From Caulobacteraceae bacterium UBA3198 (GTDB taxonomy: Bacteria; Pseudomonadota; Alphaproteobacteria; Caulobacterales; Caulobacteraceae): 64,000 nt of DNA. Location of the stretch: positions 62,001 through 126,000 of the forward strand of contig DEWY01000013.1 in assembly GCA_002363865.1 (NCBI GenBank). Reading direction: 5' to 3'. The notes under the pieces are model-generated. The model saw only the letters and a program-made list of their open reading frames with translations. It had not been told where the DNA came from and ran no database searches. The translations under genes were made by a program, and so were the position numbers. Of this stretch, positions 42,500-54,123 are shown one piece after another (within the stretch, counting starts at the first letter, position 1; each line of letters starts with the position of its first letter).

Positions 42500-42576
42500 T
42501 GGCGGCCCGGAAGGGACTCGAACCCCTGACCTTCGGTTTAGGAAACCGCTGCTCTGTCCTGCTGAGCTACCGGGCC
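42500..42576 (-). tRNA. tRNA-Arg (anticodon CCT)
   Basis: On the minus strand, acceptor GGCCCGG pairs with CCGGGCC, the anticodon loop is TTCCTAA (anticodon CCT), and the T arm is AGGGG TTCGAGT CCCTT with encoded CCA. The 27-43 pair looks mismatched (G-A). The 3' end faces the XRE/ImmA region; tRNA 3' ends often serve as integration sites. Confidence 0.93.
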
Positions 42577-42629
42577 GGCTTGGGCCTGAGCGATGCCATG
42601 GGGCGGGGGGCGGCGCCAAGCCCCTCAAC

Positions 42630-42657
42630 GAAAAACGCCCGGCGCGGGGCCGGGCGT
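42630..42657 (-). terminator. Intrinsic terminator of carD
   Basis: On the minus strand ACGCCCGGC pairs with GCCGGGCGT, followed by five T (42635-42631). It lies about 26 bases past the carD stop and before tRNA-Arg. Confidence 0.85.
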
Positions 42658-42682
42658 CTTGATCGTCTGACGTGCGCCCAGA

Positions 42683-43198
42683 TCAGGCGGCGGCCGAGGC
42701 CTTCACCAGCAGGGACTTGTTGAGCATGATGATGGCCGCGTCGCGGTCGATCTGCTCGATGGCGGCGACTTCCCGGGCCATGCGGTCCAGGGCCGATTCA
42801 TAGAGCTGACGCTCGGAATAGGACTGTTCGGGCTGGTTCTCGGCCCGGTGCAGGTCGCGGACCACCTCGGCGATGGAGATCAGGTCGCCGGAATTGATCT
42901 TAGCTTCGTATTCCTGGGCCCGGCGGCTCCACATGGTGCGCTTGACCCGGGCGCGGCCCTTGAGCGTGTTCAGCGCCTGGCTGACCACGTCGCCTTCGGC
43001 CAGGGAGCGGAGGCCAGAGCTGCGCGCCTTGCCGGTGGGCACGCGCAGGGTCATCTTCTCGTGGTCGAAGGTGATCACATAGACTTCAAGCGAAAGACCG
43101 GCGACGTCCTGGGTCTCGATCGCCTGCACCTGACCGACGCCGTGCGCCGGATAGACGACATGATCGCCAACCTGGAAATCCAGACCGTTCTTGCTCAT
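42683..43198 (-). CDS. carD: CarD family transcriptional regulator (CdnL type)
   Basis: A 171-residue protein that binds RNA polymerase beta and stabilises open complexes at rRNA and housekeeping promoters in relatives. The N-terminal RNAP-interaction Tudor-like domain (about 5-60) contains FQVGDHVVYPAHGVGQV. The helical C-terminal DNA-binding domain contains KRTMWSRRAQEYEAKINSGDLISIAEVVRDL. The ATG at 43198 is fixed by family alignment. It ends at a clear terminator. Confidence 0.95.
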   Translation of the reverse strand: MSKNGLDFQVGDHVVYPAHGVGQVQAIETQDVAGLSLEVYVITFDHEKMTLRVPTGKARSSGLRSLAEGDVVSQALNTLKGRARVKRTMWSRRAQEYEAKINSGDLISIAEVVRDLHRAENQPEQSYSERQLYESALDRMAREVAAIEQIDRDAAIIMLNKSLLVKASAAA

Positions 43199-43488
43199 TG
43201 CGAGACCCTTCAAAATGCGCCTGGCGGCCAATCTGGAGTCACGGAGGCGACGCTCACAGGGACGAACCGGTCCTCGTCGCGGCAGGCGCGAAGTCCGACT
43301 AGCTCTGGAGCGGTGAAAACCTCTTTAGACACCCTCGCCCTGGGCGGGCGTGATCGGCCGGCTACGGCTCTTCTGTTGAACGACGGGACAGACGACAGCC
43401 GCCTGCCTCCACGCCAAGTGTGACCGTACCATAAATATGAGCCGAAAGAAAGGCTTGGGGCCGTAGCCGGGGGCTAGGCCCCGGTCAA

Positions 43489-43830
43489 TCAGGACCCGCG
43501 GCCGGGCTTTTCGCTGAAATACTTGTCCAGCTTGCCGGTCTCGCGCTCGTACTGTTCGGCGTCGGCCGGCGGCTCGCCCTTGACCGTGATGTTCGGCCAG
43601 ATCCGCGAATACTCCGAATTGATCTTCAGCCACTTGCCGTCCGGATCATCCTCGGTGTCGGGCTTGATGGCGTCCACCGGGCACTCCGGCTCACAGACCC
43701 CACAGTCGATGCACTCGTCCGGATTGATGGCCAGGAAGTTCTCGCCCTCATAGAAACAGTCGACCGGGCAGACCTCCACGCAATCCATGAACTTACATTT
43801 GATGCAGGGATCCATGACGATGTAGGTCAT
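43489..43830 (-). CDS. fdxA: 7Fe-type ferredoxin FdxA
   Basis: A 113-residue electron carrier. The N-terminal clusters are formed by CIKCKFMDCVEVCPVDC and CIDCGVCEPECP, the 3Fe-4S/4Fe-4S pattern of FdxA. A C-terminal extension of about 50 residues follows (GKWLKINSEYSRIWPNITVKGEPP). The ATG at 43830 begins the typical MTYIVMDPC. It lies upstream of carD, with a 290-base gap between that contains no gene I can support. Confidence 0.95.
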   Translation of the reverse strand: MTYIVMDPCIKCKFMDCVEVCPVDCFYEGENFLAINPDECIDCGVCEPECPVDAIKPDTEDDPDGKWLKINSEYSRIWPNITVKGEPPADAEQYERETGKLDKYFSEKPGRGS

Positions 43831-43956
43831 CGGGTCGAGAACTCCGGTCGCGGCCCTGGCGGGGGATCGCGGGGGGTTGGAAGGCGCGGGTTTTTCAGGG
43901 CGCCGGGGGCGCCTTGTCAACCACGGGGCTTAGCGCGTCTTCGCCCCTGATGCGCC

Positions 43957-44252
43957 TCAGTATATCTGCAAGGGTGAATAGAGGGTTCGGGCCTCGGCCG
44001 GGGGGCCGCGCCGCTCGCCCATGGCCTCCACCGTCACCGCCGTGACCCGCCCGCCGATGGCGAAGACCAGCTGGTCGCCGGCCCGCACGGTGCGCGAGGG
44101 CTTGTCCAGCCGGTTCTCCTGACCGCCCCGAGTCAGGCGCACGCGCTTGTTCTCCACAAAGGCCGCCGCCAGCGTCCGGGTCTTGAAGAAGCGGGCCCGC
44201 CACAGCCAGACATCGATCCGGCAGGTCTCGACGGCCTCGGCCGCCTCGGGCT

Positions 44253-44256
<4 letters not shown>
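43957..44256 (-). CDS. S4-domain RNA-binding protein (Hsp15-like)
   Basis: A 99-residue protein with one S4 RNA-binding domain (CRIDVWLWRARFFKTRTLAAAFVENKRVRLT, then RTVRAGDQLVF). The fold is shared with Hsp15, which rescues stalled 50S-peptidyl-tRNA. It starts at GTG 44256, overlapping the stop of the upstream helicase gene (GTGA), so the two are coupled and may act together on RNA. Confidence 0.87.
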
Positions 44257-46883
<2,627 letters not shown>

Positions 46884-46985
46884 GGCTCCAAGGTGGGGGG
46901 CGAATCGGCCCTCGGCAAGCGTGTCCGGAACGCCAGGCGGCGGGATTCCGTTGAATGGGTGGAACTTCGCAACAGGACAAATCTC

Positions 46986-47216
46986 ATGACCCGTTTGATG
47001 GTGGCGGCCCTGGTCTATCCGATGGCCCAGGCCGTCCTGTTCGGGGCTGGCCTGATCGCCGCGCTCATCCTGGCCCCGGGGCTCAGCGCCCAGATCTCGA
47101 TCCCGCTGGTGGTGGTGATCACCGCCCTGATCTCCCTGCCGCTCAGCTGGTTCATCGCGCCGAAGATGATGGCCCGGTATCAGAAGAGGTCCGCCGCCCG
47201 TCTCAACCGGGCCTGA
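46986..47216 (+). CDS. Small two-helix membrane protein
   Basis: A 76-residue protein with two transmembrane helices (about 5-30 and 37-60) and a basic C-terminus (KMMARYQKRSAARLNRA), probably cytoplasmic. The ATG at 46986 has AGGA upstream. It is divergent from the helicase gene and precedes the lipoprotein hydrolase. No family is recognised. Confidence 0.6.
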   Translation: MTRLMVAALVYPMAQAVLFGAGLIAALILAPGLSAQISIPLVVVITALISLPLSWFIAPKMMARYQKRSAARLNRA

Positions 47217-47319
47217 TCCTCATCCAAGCGTTCCCCTGAGGCACGATTGACCGAACGCGGGTCTTGCCGGACGGTCTGCGGCAGGGCGCCGCCGGCGCCG
47301 ACAAGGGGGCTATCAGACC

Positions 47320-48285
47320 GTGTTTCGATCCCTGCGCCTTGCGATCCTTGGACTTGCCGCGGTGTGTCTCTCCGGCTGTGTGGCCGGCGACATTCCCTAT
47401 GAAGAGCTGGAGGCTCGCTACGGTGGCCCGGCCTCCCGTTATGTGGACCTGGAGGACGGCCTGCGGGTCCATTACCGCGACGAGGGGAATCCGGAGGCCG
47501 AGGTCACCCTGGTCATGGCGCACGGGTTCGCCGCCTCGCTGCACGCCTGGGAGCCCTGGGTCGAACGCCTCAAGGACGACTATCGGCTGGTCAGCCTGGA
47601 TCTGCCGGGCCACGGCCTGACCCGGGCGCCGGAGGGCTATCAGTCCAGTCCGGAAGGCCAGGTGGCGGTGGTCGACGCCCTGGCCGCCGAGCTTGGCCTG
47701 CCGCCCTTCGTGCTGGCCGGCAACTCCATGGGCGGCGGTGTGGCCTGGCGTTACGCGCTCGCCCATCCGCAGAAGGTGCGGGCCCTGGTGCTGGTCAATG
47801 CGGCAGGCTGGCCTTCGGCGGCGGTCGAGGGCGAGGCCGATAGCCGGCCGATGGTCTTCAAGCTCCTGGAAAATCCCCTGGGCCGCAGCCTGCTGCGCAA
47901 TCTCGACCCGCGGCCGCTGGCGGGTCGCGGTCTTCGCCAGGCTTACGGGGATGAGGCCCTGGTCACGCCGGAGCTGGTGGACCGCTATGTGGAGCTGGCC
48001 CGGGCGCCGGGCCACCGGGCCATCCTGACCGATCCCCGTCGCCGCGGCGCCGCTGCGCCGGTGACGCCAGAGACCTTTGCGGCGATCCAGGCCCCGACCC
48101 TGGTGATCGTCGGGGCGCTGGACCAGGTGATTCCCGCCGAGCGGGGGGCGGGCTTTGCGCAAGGAATCCCGGGCGCCCGGCTGATCACCTATGCCGATGG
48201 CGGCCATGTCCCTATGGAGCAGTTGCCCGACCGCACGGCGCAGGATCTACGCGTCTTTCTGGAAAGTCTGCCGCCGGCGTCCTGA
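47320..48285 (+). CDS. Alpha/beta hydrolase, predicted lipoprotein
   Basis: A 321-residue serine hydrolase with a lipoprotein signal (LRLAILGLAAVCLSGC, C20). Catalytic features are HGFAAS (oxyanion), GNSMGG (S136), an acid in VIVGALDQVIP, and the late GGHVPMEQLP histidine. It starts at GTG 47320. Periplasmic, membrane-anchored esterase or lipase activity is likely; the substrate is unknown. Confidence 0.87.
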   Translation: MFRSLRLAILGLAAVCLSGCVAGDIPYEELEARYGGPASRYVDLEDGLRVHYRDEGNPEAEVTLVMAHGFAASLHAWEPWVERLKDDYRLVSLDLPGHGLTRAPEGYQSSPEGQVAVVDALAAELGLPPFVLAGNSMGGGVAWRYALAHPQKVRALVLVNAAGWPSAAVEGEADSRPMVFKLLENPLGRSLLRNLDPRPLAGRGLRQAYGDEALVTPELVDRYVELARAPGHRAILTDPRRRGAAAPVTPETFAAIQAPTLVIVGALDQVIPAERGAGFAQGIPGARLITYADGGHVPMEQLPDRTAQDLRVFLESLPPAS

Positions 48286-48563
48286 GCGAGGTGGGAACGC
48301 GGGCAAAACAAAGGGTGACCGAATCGGCGACGGGGCCGGATTCAGCCTTTGTTCCCTACCAGATATTGTAGGCGCCGCCGGGGATGGCCACAAGTCCGCA
48401 GCGCCAGCAGGGGCTGTGCGGGCGAGCAGCGGGATAATCAGGTCGATTGCCCCGGGAGTCGCGGCTCCGCCTTGACGGCGCCCGAGGCTTTCGCCTATAT
48501 CGCCCGCTCTCTTGTGCGGACCGGGGTCCGCGCTTTTTGGTTTCCACGCGAAGGTTGAACACC

Positions 48564-48863
48564 ATGTCGCGCCGTTGCGAACTCACTGGCGTTGGTCCGA
48601 TGATCGGGCACAATGTCAGCCACTCGAATATCAAGACCAAGCGTCGGTTCCTGCCGGCCTTGTCTCCGGCCACGCTGCAGTCCGACGCCCTGGGCCAGTC
48701 CTTCCGACTGCGCATCAGCAATGCGGCCCTGCGCACCCTGGACTTCCGGGGCGGCCTGGACGTCTTCCTGGTCAAGGCCCGCGATGAGCAACTCTCGCCG
48801 CGCGCGCTGAAGATCAAGCGTCAGCTCAAGGCCAAGCTGGCCGAGACCAAGACCGCCGCCTGA
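48564..48863 (+). CDS. rpmB: 50S ribosomal protein L28
   Basis: A 99-residue ribosomal protein with the L28 opening MSRRCELTG and the HNVSHSNIKTKRRFLPAL segment. The ATG at 48564 has GAAGG about nine bases upstream. The 278-base region before it contains no supported gene and probably holds the promoter. A strong terminator follows. Confidence 0.97.
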   Translation: MSRRCELTGVGPMIGHNVSHSNIKTKRRFLPALSPATLQSDALGQSFRLRISNAALRTLDFRGGLDVFLVKARDEQLSPRALKIKRQLKAKLAETKTAA

Positions 48864-48886
48864 TCGGCGTCGATCTGACGACATGA

Positions 48887-48916
48887 AAAGGCCGGTCCTT
48901 CGGGGCCGGCCTTTTT
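48887..48916 (+). terminator. Intrinsic terminator after rpmB
   Basis: AAAGGCCGGTCC, a TTCG loop and GGGCCGGCCTTT (one G-T pair), followed by more T, form a 12-bp hairpin. The complementary A run allows it to serve the convergent phytase-like gene too. Confidence 0.9.
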
Positions 48917-48943
48917 CGTTGCGCGCGGTCTGGGCGGCTCGCC

Positions 48944-49906
48944 TCAGGGCGTCCAGTCGAAGGCCATCAGCAGGGTGCGCTGGTTGGCGCTGAAATTGTC
49001 GTCCGATAGGATGTAGACCCGGTAGCCCCCCTCAGGCCGGGGCACGAAGTCCAACCCCTCGAAATTGTCCACGGTCAGCGGCCTGGCCATCTCCAGGCGC
49101 GCCAGTTCTCCGGACGCGCCGGTGACAGACAGCACGATGCGGTTGCCCCGCAGCGGGTCCCAGGCCCGCAGCAGATAGGCGCTCTGGTCGCCCGGCAGAC
49201 GGCGCATCGCCACCAGGCCGAACTCCGGCGCCTTGTCGACCGTCGGGCCAGCCACGCAAGGGGTGGCCAAGCGACAGAGCCAGGTCTGGCCGGACTCCTC
49301 GCCCCCGGCCACATAGGCGTCAGGGCCACGCTCCGGATCAGCGGCCAGGGCTTCAAGACCGCCATTGAGCGGGAAGTCGGCTTCAGGCGCCGACACGGCC
49401 CGCGGCGGGCCGCCGGCGGCCGGATAGAGCCAGATCCGCGCCTGGCGCTCGAAGCTCACCAGCCGGTCGCCACCCGCCAGAATCGCCAGACCCTCGGCGT
49501 CAGACATCTCCTTGTTGGGCAGGGTCCCCCCGTCCAACCCGCTCAAAGGCTGCAGCGTCACGTCTTCGAGGCCCGCCAGACGGCCAGCCTCGAAGACCAG
49601 CTGCCCCTCAATCAGATCGCCTTCGTCGCTGATGGCGGTCAGCCGCCCATCGGCGTCCACCGCAAGATCCGAGAGGCCATGGAATCGGGAGGTCTCGCTG
49701 GAGGACAGCTGGATCCCGCCGGCATAGGTAAAGCCGCCGATCGCCGTCTGGCCCGGGGCTTCAGGGTTCAGGGGAACAGAGACCGTCTGGACCGAGATTG
49801 ATGATCCGGCAGCCACGGGGGCGGCTGGCAGGCTTGCCGGGGAGGGGGCGCAGGCGGCCAGCCCCGCCAGGGCGATCAGGGCGCCAAGACGGGGCAGGGG
49901 GCTCAT
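48944..49906 (-). CDS. Esterase-like/phytase-like lipoprotein
   Basis: A 320-residue protein with lipoprotein signal ALIALAGLAAC. A beta-propeller-like body matches the esterase-like activity of phytase family (Phytase-like, PF13449): FHGLSDLAVDADGRL, SDAEGLAIL, NGGLEALAADPE and NFEGLDFVPRPEGGYRVYILSDDNFS. It starts at ATG 49906, overlapping the cobT stop (ATGA). It is likely periplasmic, with unknown substrate. Confidence 0.82.
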   Translation of the reverse strand: MSPLPRLGALIALAGLAACAPSPASLPAAPVAAGSSISVQTVSVPLNPEAPGQTAIGGFTYAGGIQLSSSETSRFHGLSDLAVDADGRLTAISDEGDLIEGQLVFEAGRLAGLEDVTLQPLSGLDGGTLPNKEMSDAEGLAILAGGDRLVSFERQARIWLYPAAGGPPRAVSAPEADFPLNGGLEALAADPERGPDAYVAGGEESGQTWLCRLATPCVAGPTVDKAPEFGLVAMRRLPGDQSAYLLRAWDPLRGNRIVLSVTGASGELARLEMARPLTVDNFEGLDFVPRPEGGYRVYILSDDNFSANQRTLLMAFDWTP

Positions 49907-51855
49907 GCCTGGGCTCTCCGGACTTCCTTGAAGGTCGACCCCCGGCCCGGCCCCGACGGACCCTGGGTGCTGGGCGGCGGCTGCAACAGATTGGCGGTGG
50001 CGCGGCTCGACTTGCGGATCTCCTCGTCGAACAGCTCGGCCAGCTGATCGACGATGACGCCGGCCAACTGCTCCACATCGACGATGGTCACGGCCCGGCG
50101 ATAGTAGCGGGTGACGTCGTGGCCGATGCCGATGGCGATCAGCTGCACCGGGCTCTTGGTCTCGATCTCCTCGATCACCTCGCGGAGGTGGCGTTCGAGA
50201 TAGTGGCCGGAATTCACCGACAGGGTGGAATCGTCCACCGGCGCACCGTCGGAGATCACCATCAGGATGCGGCGCTGCTCGGGCCGCCCCATCAGGCGCT
50301 GGTGGGCCCACATCAGGGCCTCGCCGTCGATATTCTCTTTCAGCAGGCCTTCGCGCATCATCAGGCCGAGATTGCGGCGGGCCCGGCGCCAGGGAGCGTC
50401 GGCGGCCTTGTAGATGATGTGGCGCAGGTCGTTCAGTCGGCCAGGCTGCGGCGGCTTGCCCGCCTTCAGCCAGTCCTCGCGGCTGGTCCCGCCCTTCCAG
50501 GCCCGTGTGGTGAAGCCCAGGATCTCGGTCTTGACCCCGCAGCGCTCCAGGGTGCGGGCCAGGATGTCGGCGCAGACGGCGGCGACCATGATCGGGCGGC
50601 CGCGCATGGAGCCGGAATTATCGATCAGGATGGTGACGACCGTGTCGCGGAACTCGGTGTCCTTCTCTTCCTTGAAGGACAGCGGGGCGGTGGGATCGAT
50701 GATCACCCGGGTCAGGCGGGCGACGTCGAGAATGCCCTCCTCCAGGTCGAAGCTCCAGGATCGGTTCTGCTGGGCCATCAGCTTGCGCTGCAGCTTGTTG
50801 GCCAGGCGGGAGACGACGGTCGACAGGCTGGCCAGCTGCTGGTCGAGATAGGCCCGCAGGCGGCCAAGCTCTTCGGGATCGCACAGCTCCTCGGCCGCGA
50901 CGATCTCGTCATGGGCGCTGGAGAAGACCTTGTAGGTCGGGATGCGGGCGTCCGGCCGCGGGTCGGGGCGGGAGGGCTGCTCGCCCTCGCCCATGTCCGG
51001 CTGTTCGTCGGTATCCTCGGCGTCGGGATCCTCCTCGGCCGACATCATCTGGCTGTCGGTCTCTTCGCTCTCGCGATGGGTGGCCTCGCTGTCGTCCATG
51101 GCGGTCTGCTGCGGGGACTGGTCCTCGCCTTCGCCACCGTCCTGGTCCTCAGCCGACTCCGACTCCGCGTCCTCGCCGCCCTCTTCGTCCTCGTCGGGCT
51201 GTTCGGGGGCGTCCGACAGGTCGTCGCCCATGGACAGGTCGCGCAGGATCGCCTTGGCCACCTTGCCGAAGGCCTTCTGGTCCTGGAGGTTGGCCGCCAG
51301 CTTATCCAGGTCGGGGCCGGCCTTCGCCTCGATCTCCTGCCGGAACAGATCCACCAGCGGGCGGGCGGCCGGCGGCGGCGCCTCGCCCGTCAGGCGCTCG
51401 CGCACCATCAGGGAGACGATCTCGTCCATGGGCGGGTTGGCCTGGGCGTCGATCGGATTGAAGGGCTTCTTGGCCCAGGCCTGGTCCAGGGCCGCGCGCA
51501 GGTTTTCCCGCACGCCGCCCAGGGCGTTGGCGCCGATGGCCTGGGTTCGGGCCTGCTCGATGGCGTCATAGATGGGACCGCCCTGGGCCGACTGGGGCCG
51601 GCCCTTGGCATGAGCACCCTCGTCGTGGTGGGCGAGCCTCAGGGCCATCTGGTCGGCGATGCCCCGCAGGCGGGCGGCGTCATCTGGCCCCAGGTCCCGC
51701 GGCGGGTGGGGCAGGATGGCGCGGTTGCCCTGCAATTGCGGGCCCTCGCCGGAGAAGACGATCTCCAGATCAGGGGACTCCGCCAGGGACCGCGCGGCGT
51801 TCGCCAGGGCGCGCTTGAACGGCTCGACGGGGCTTTCGGGAGGGGACTTGGCCAT
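49903..51855 (-). CDS. cobT: Cobaltochelatase subunit CobT
   Basis: With CobS it forms the ATP-driven chaperone of the aerobic cobaltochelatase that inserts cobalt into hydrogenobyrinate diamide for B12. The 650-residue protein has an N-terminal domain (about 1-205), a very acidic linker (about 210-300), and a C-terminal von Willebrand A domain with MIDAS motif DNSGS (412-416). cobS lies 2.3 kb away; cobN is not in the window. It is upstream of, and overlaps, the phytase-like gene. Confidence 0.93.
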   Translation of the reverse strand: MAKSPPESPVEPFKRALANAARSLAESPDLEIVFSGEGPQLQGNRAILPHPPRDLGPDDAARLRGIADQMALRLAHHDEGAHAKGRPQSAQGGPIYDAIEQARTQAIGANALGGVRENLRAALDQAWAKKPFNPIDAQANPPMDEIVSLMVRERLTGEAPPPAARPLVDLFRQEIEAKAGPDLDKLAANLQDQKAFGKVAKAILRDLSMGDDLSDAPEQPDEDEEGGEDAESESAEDQDGGEGEDQSPQQTAMDDSEATHRESEETDSQMMSAEEDPDAEDTDEQPDMGEGEQPSRPDPRPDARIPTYKVFSSAHDEIVAAEELCDPEELGRLRAYLDQQLASLSTVVSRLANKLQRKLMAQQNRSWSFDLEEGILDVARLTRVIIDPTAPLSFKEEKDTEFRDTVVTILIDNSGSMRGRPIMVAAVCADILARTLERCGVKTEILGFTTRAWKGGTSREDWLKAGKPPQPGRLNDLRHIIYKAADAPWRRARRNLGLMMREGLLKENIDGEALMWAHQRLMGRPEQRRILMVISDGAPVDDSTLSVNSGHYLERHLREVIEEIETKSPVQLIAIGIGHDVTRYYRRAVTIVDVEQLAGVIVDQLAELFDEEIRKSSRATANLLQPPPSTQGPSGPGRGSTFKEVRRAQA

Positions 51856-51983
51856 CGCCTCCTAGATAAGGCGCCGCAAGGCCCGGGGGGAAGGGGAAGA
51901 TATTATACGGTCAGGCTTAGGAACGGCTCATGGGGGCGTCGCGTTCTCTCAGTCACACTGATGGCTGTTCTGGAGGCGACCCC

Positions 51984-52163
51984 ATGCTGAAATGGGCACT
52001 GATTTTCGCGCTTATCGCTCTTGTGGCGGGCGCTCTCGGCTTTGGCGGCATCGCCGGCGCGGCAGCGGGCATCGCCAAGATTCTGTTCTTCATCTTCCTG
52101 GTGGTGTTCGTGGTCTTCCTCGTGATGGGAGTCATGGCCGGCAAGAAGATCACGGGCGGTTAG
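51984..52163 (+). CDS. DUF1328 family small membrane protein
   Basis: A 59-residue protein: MLKWALIFALIALVAGALGFGGIAGAAAGIAKI, then a second hydrophobic stretch (LFFIFLVVFVVFLVMGVMAG). It matches DUF1328 (YtjA-like) two-helix membrane proteins. The ATG at 51984 follows TGGAGG. A strong terminator follows. Expression is often stress-linked in relatives; the function is unknown. Confidence 0.88.
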   Translation: MLKWALIFALIALVAGALGFGGIAGAAAGIAKILFFIFLVVFVVFLVMGVMAGKKITGG

Positions 52164-52187
52164 GGCCGCCACATCTCTTGAAAGACG

Positions 52188-52222
52188 ACGGCCGCCGCTC
52201 TGGCTTGAGCGGCGGCCGTTTT
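52188..52222 (+). terminator. Intrinsic terminator after the DUF1328 gene
   Basis: ACGGCCGCCGCTC (52188-52200) pairs with GAGCGGCGGCCGT (52207-52219), giving a 13-bp stem and 6-base loop, followed by TTTT (52219-52222). Confidence 0.92.
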
Positions 52223-52245
52223 CATGTGCGCGGCGTTGCGGCCGC

Positions 52246-53457
52246 TCAGTCCTTGCGGCTGGCGAGCCAGGCCGCGCCCTGGGATTCCACCAGGCGTGAG
52301 ATGTCACCCATCGCCAGGTTCACATCGATGAGGTGCAGGCCCCAGTCCTTGGCGATGACGCCGTTCTGGACCACGTCGCCGGCGATGGTGTCCGTGCGCG
52401 GATCGGCCGGATCAGCGTTCACGGTGACCGCCAGGTAGTGGAAGCCATCCTTGCGCACGCACTCGCCGCTCAGCAGGCCCGGAACCGAAACGAAGGGCGT
52501 CCCGACGGTCGACCCGCCCTTCACCCAGGGCTGCGGCTCTTCCGACGAGCCCAACAGGTTGCCGCTGCTGGCCAGGTAGGCGTGCAGGCCGGCCTTGCCG
52601 CCGGCCAGGGCCGCGGGATTGACGCAGGCGGCCTCCATGTTCTGTGCCTGGGGCGGGGCGACGCCGAACCGGGAATTGGCCGGGGGCGGGGCGTCTGCCC
52701 GGAAGCTCACATAGGCCACGGCGCAGCCGGTCTGATCGGCCGCCTCGCACAGCGGGATCGATTTGAAGGTCCCGGTCTTGCCGCCCTTTTCCACCGGAAG
52801 GTTGGTCCCGATCAAGAAGGCCGAGACCAGCTTGTCCTGCACAGGCTTGCCGTCGACCTCGTTGGCGATCAGCTGGGTCAGGACGCCCGCGCCCTGGCTA
52901 TGGCCGATCAGGACGACGCCGCGCCCGACGTTTTCATGGGCCAGGTAGTGGTTCCAGGCGTCCACCACGTCGAGATAGCCGGTGTTGGGGCGCGGGCCGC
53001 CGGCGGGCAGGGCCCCGCCGGTCACCAGGGCGCGCAGGGCGGTCAGGGTGAACTGGCGATACAGCGGCGCATAGACCCGGCACTTGGCCCCCAGGCGGGA
53101 GAGTTGCTGCTCCACCACGCGGCGCTCCTCGGCGTTGGCGGTCATGTCGCTGACCACGCCGGGATCGTTGGAGACCGTCGGATAGACATAGAAACAGTCC
53201 ACCGGCGCCTTGGGATCGGCGGCCCAGGTCTCCACAGCCATGGCGCCGTCGGCCTGGATCACGGTGGCGGTGTTGTCGCCCGCGCAGGCGTCGTCGCGAC
53301 CGGGCCAGCAGAGCCAGTTGGCCTTGTCGGCATAGTCGTTCTTGGCCAGCACAGCGCCCTGCGCCTGAGCCGGCGTCTGGGCCTGGGCTAGCCCGGCGCC
53401 CGCGGCCAGGGTCAAGGCCCCCGTCGCCGCCAACAGGGCGATCATCTTCCTGGTCAT
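52246..53457 (-). CDS. DUF3089 alpha/beta-hydrolase-like exported protein
   Basis: A 403-residue protein with a signal peptide (MTRKMIALLAATGALTLAAG, cleavage near AQA). The DUF3089 body contains DCFYVYPTVSND, RVYAPLYRQ and the nucleophile elbow IGHSQGAG, which marks a serine hydrolase/lipase-like fold. Several cysteines may pair in the periplasm. The ATG at 53457 is chosen. The 277-base gap upstream holds no supported gene. The substrate is unknown. Confidence 0.87.
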   Translation of the reverse strand: MTRKMIALLAATGALTLAAGAGLAQAQTPAQAQGAVLAKNDYADKANWLCWPGRDDACAGDNTATVIQADGAMAVETWAADPKAPVDCFYVYPTVSNDPGVVSDMTANAEERRVVEQQLSRLGAKCRVYAPLYRQFTLTALRALVTGGALPAGGPRPNTGYLDVVDAWNHYLAHENVGRGVVLIGHSQGAGVLTQLIANEVDGKPVQDKLVSAFLIGTNLPVEKGGKTGTFKSIPLCEAADQTGCAVAYVSFRADAPPPANSRFGVAPPQAQNMEAACVNPAALAGGKAGLHAYLASSGNLLGSSEEPQPWVKGGSTVGTPFVSVPGLLSGECVRKDGFHYLAVTVNADPADPRTDTIAGDVVQNGVIAKDWGLHLIDVNLAMGDISRLVESQGAAWLASRKD

Positions 53458-53734
53458 ATGGTCCCCACGTGCAAATTGGTCTGCATCAATGGGCCGGACC
53501 ATCGCCCAGGGCGCCAGGTTCGTCCATAGGCCAGGCTGCAAAGACGGGCAGGGCCAGTCCTAGAAAAAGATCCGTAAGCGGATGAATAGATGCGCCCGGC
53601 GACCCGTTTGCGGACGGTGGCGGCTAGTTGTCGCAAATGCGACACTCAGACGTCATAAATCCTTCACAAGAGCCCAAAGCCGTGAGAGCCTTTCCCCAAG
53701 TCGAGGCGCAAGCCCGCCATAAGTGGAGGAAACC

Positions 53735-54046
53735 ATGAGAGTTCTTGTTCTGGCTGCGGCCGCCGCCGCCCTTGTCGCCGGCTCCGTTCACGCCGCTCCG
53801 CCGACCAACGCCCAGCAGGCCGGCCGCGACGCCGCGGCCCGGGAAGCGGTGAATGGCAAGGCCGAGCGGGTTGTCTATGTGTGTGACCGCTCCGAACTGA
53901 CCCGCCGGGCCTTCGCCCGGGAGCATGGGGAAGTGAAGTTCGTCACCGCCGAGCAGGCGCTCACCGGCGCGGCCGACGACTGGTCGGCGCCGCGGTGCGT
54001 CAGCGAGGTCGAGGCGGCCAAGCTCAGCGCCATGCTGGGCCGCTAA
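53735..54046 (+). CDS. Small secreted hypothetical protein
   Basis: A 103-residue protein with a signal peptide (MRVLVLAAAAAALVAGSVHA). The mature part has two cysteines (YVCDRSEL and PRCVSEVE) that could pair. TGGAGGAAACC gives a good ribosome site for the ATG at 53735. A terminator hairpin follows. No family is recognised. Confidence 0.7.
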   Translation: MRVLVLAAAAAALVAGSVHAAPPTNAQQAGRDAAAREAVNGKAERVVYVCDRSELTRRAFAREHGEVKFVTAEQALTGAADDWSAPRCVSEVEAAKLSAMLGR

Positions 54047-54071
54047 ACCCGGCGGTTTGCTGCGAAACGAA

Positions 54072-54099
54072 AAACGGCGGCCCGGGAGGGCCGCCGTTT
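54072..54099. terminator. Bidirectional terminator
   Basis: AAACGGCGGCCC (54072-54083) pairs with GGGCCGCCGTTT (54088-54099) around GGGA, between the small secreted gene and the convergent cobS. Both strands have short T runs. Confidence 0.85.
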
Positions 54100-54123
54100 C
54101 TATGTCTGGTGAGGTCTTAGCCC

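Noticed and set aside
42261..42500. Integrase remnant or att site beside tRNA-Arg
   Set aside because: No direct copy of the tRNA 3' end was found up to the ABC-F gene. The short open text near 42338-42440 (ending RLSAYLTKYG) matches no family I know.
43199..43488. A gene or structured RNA between carD and fdxA
   Set aside because: No frame with a credible start, ribosome site and coding bias; weak GC hairpins only.
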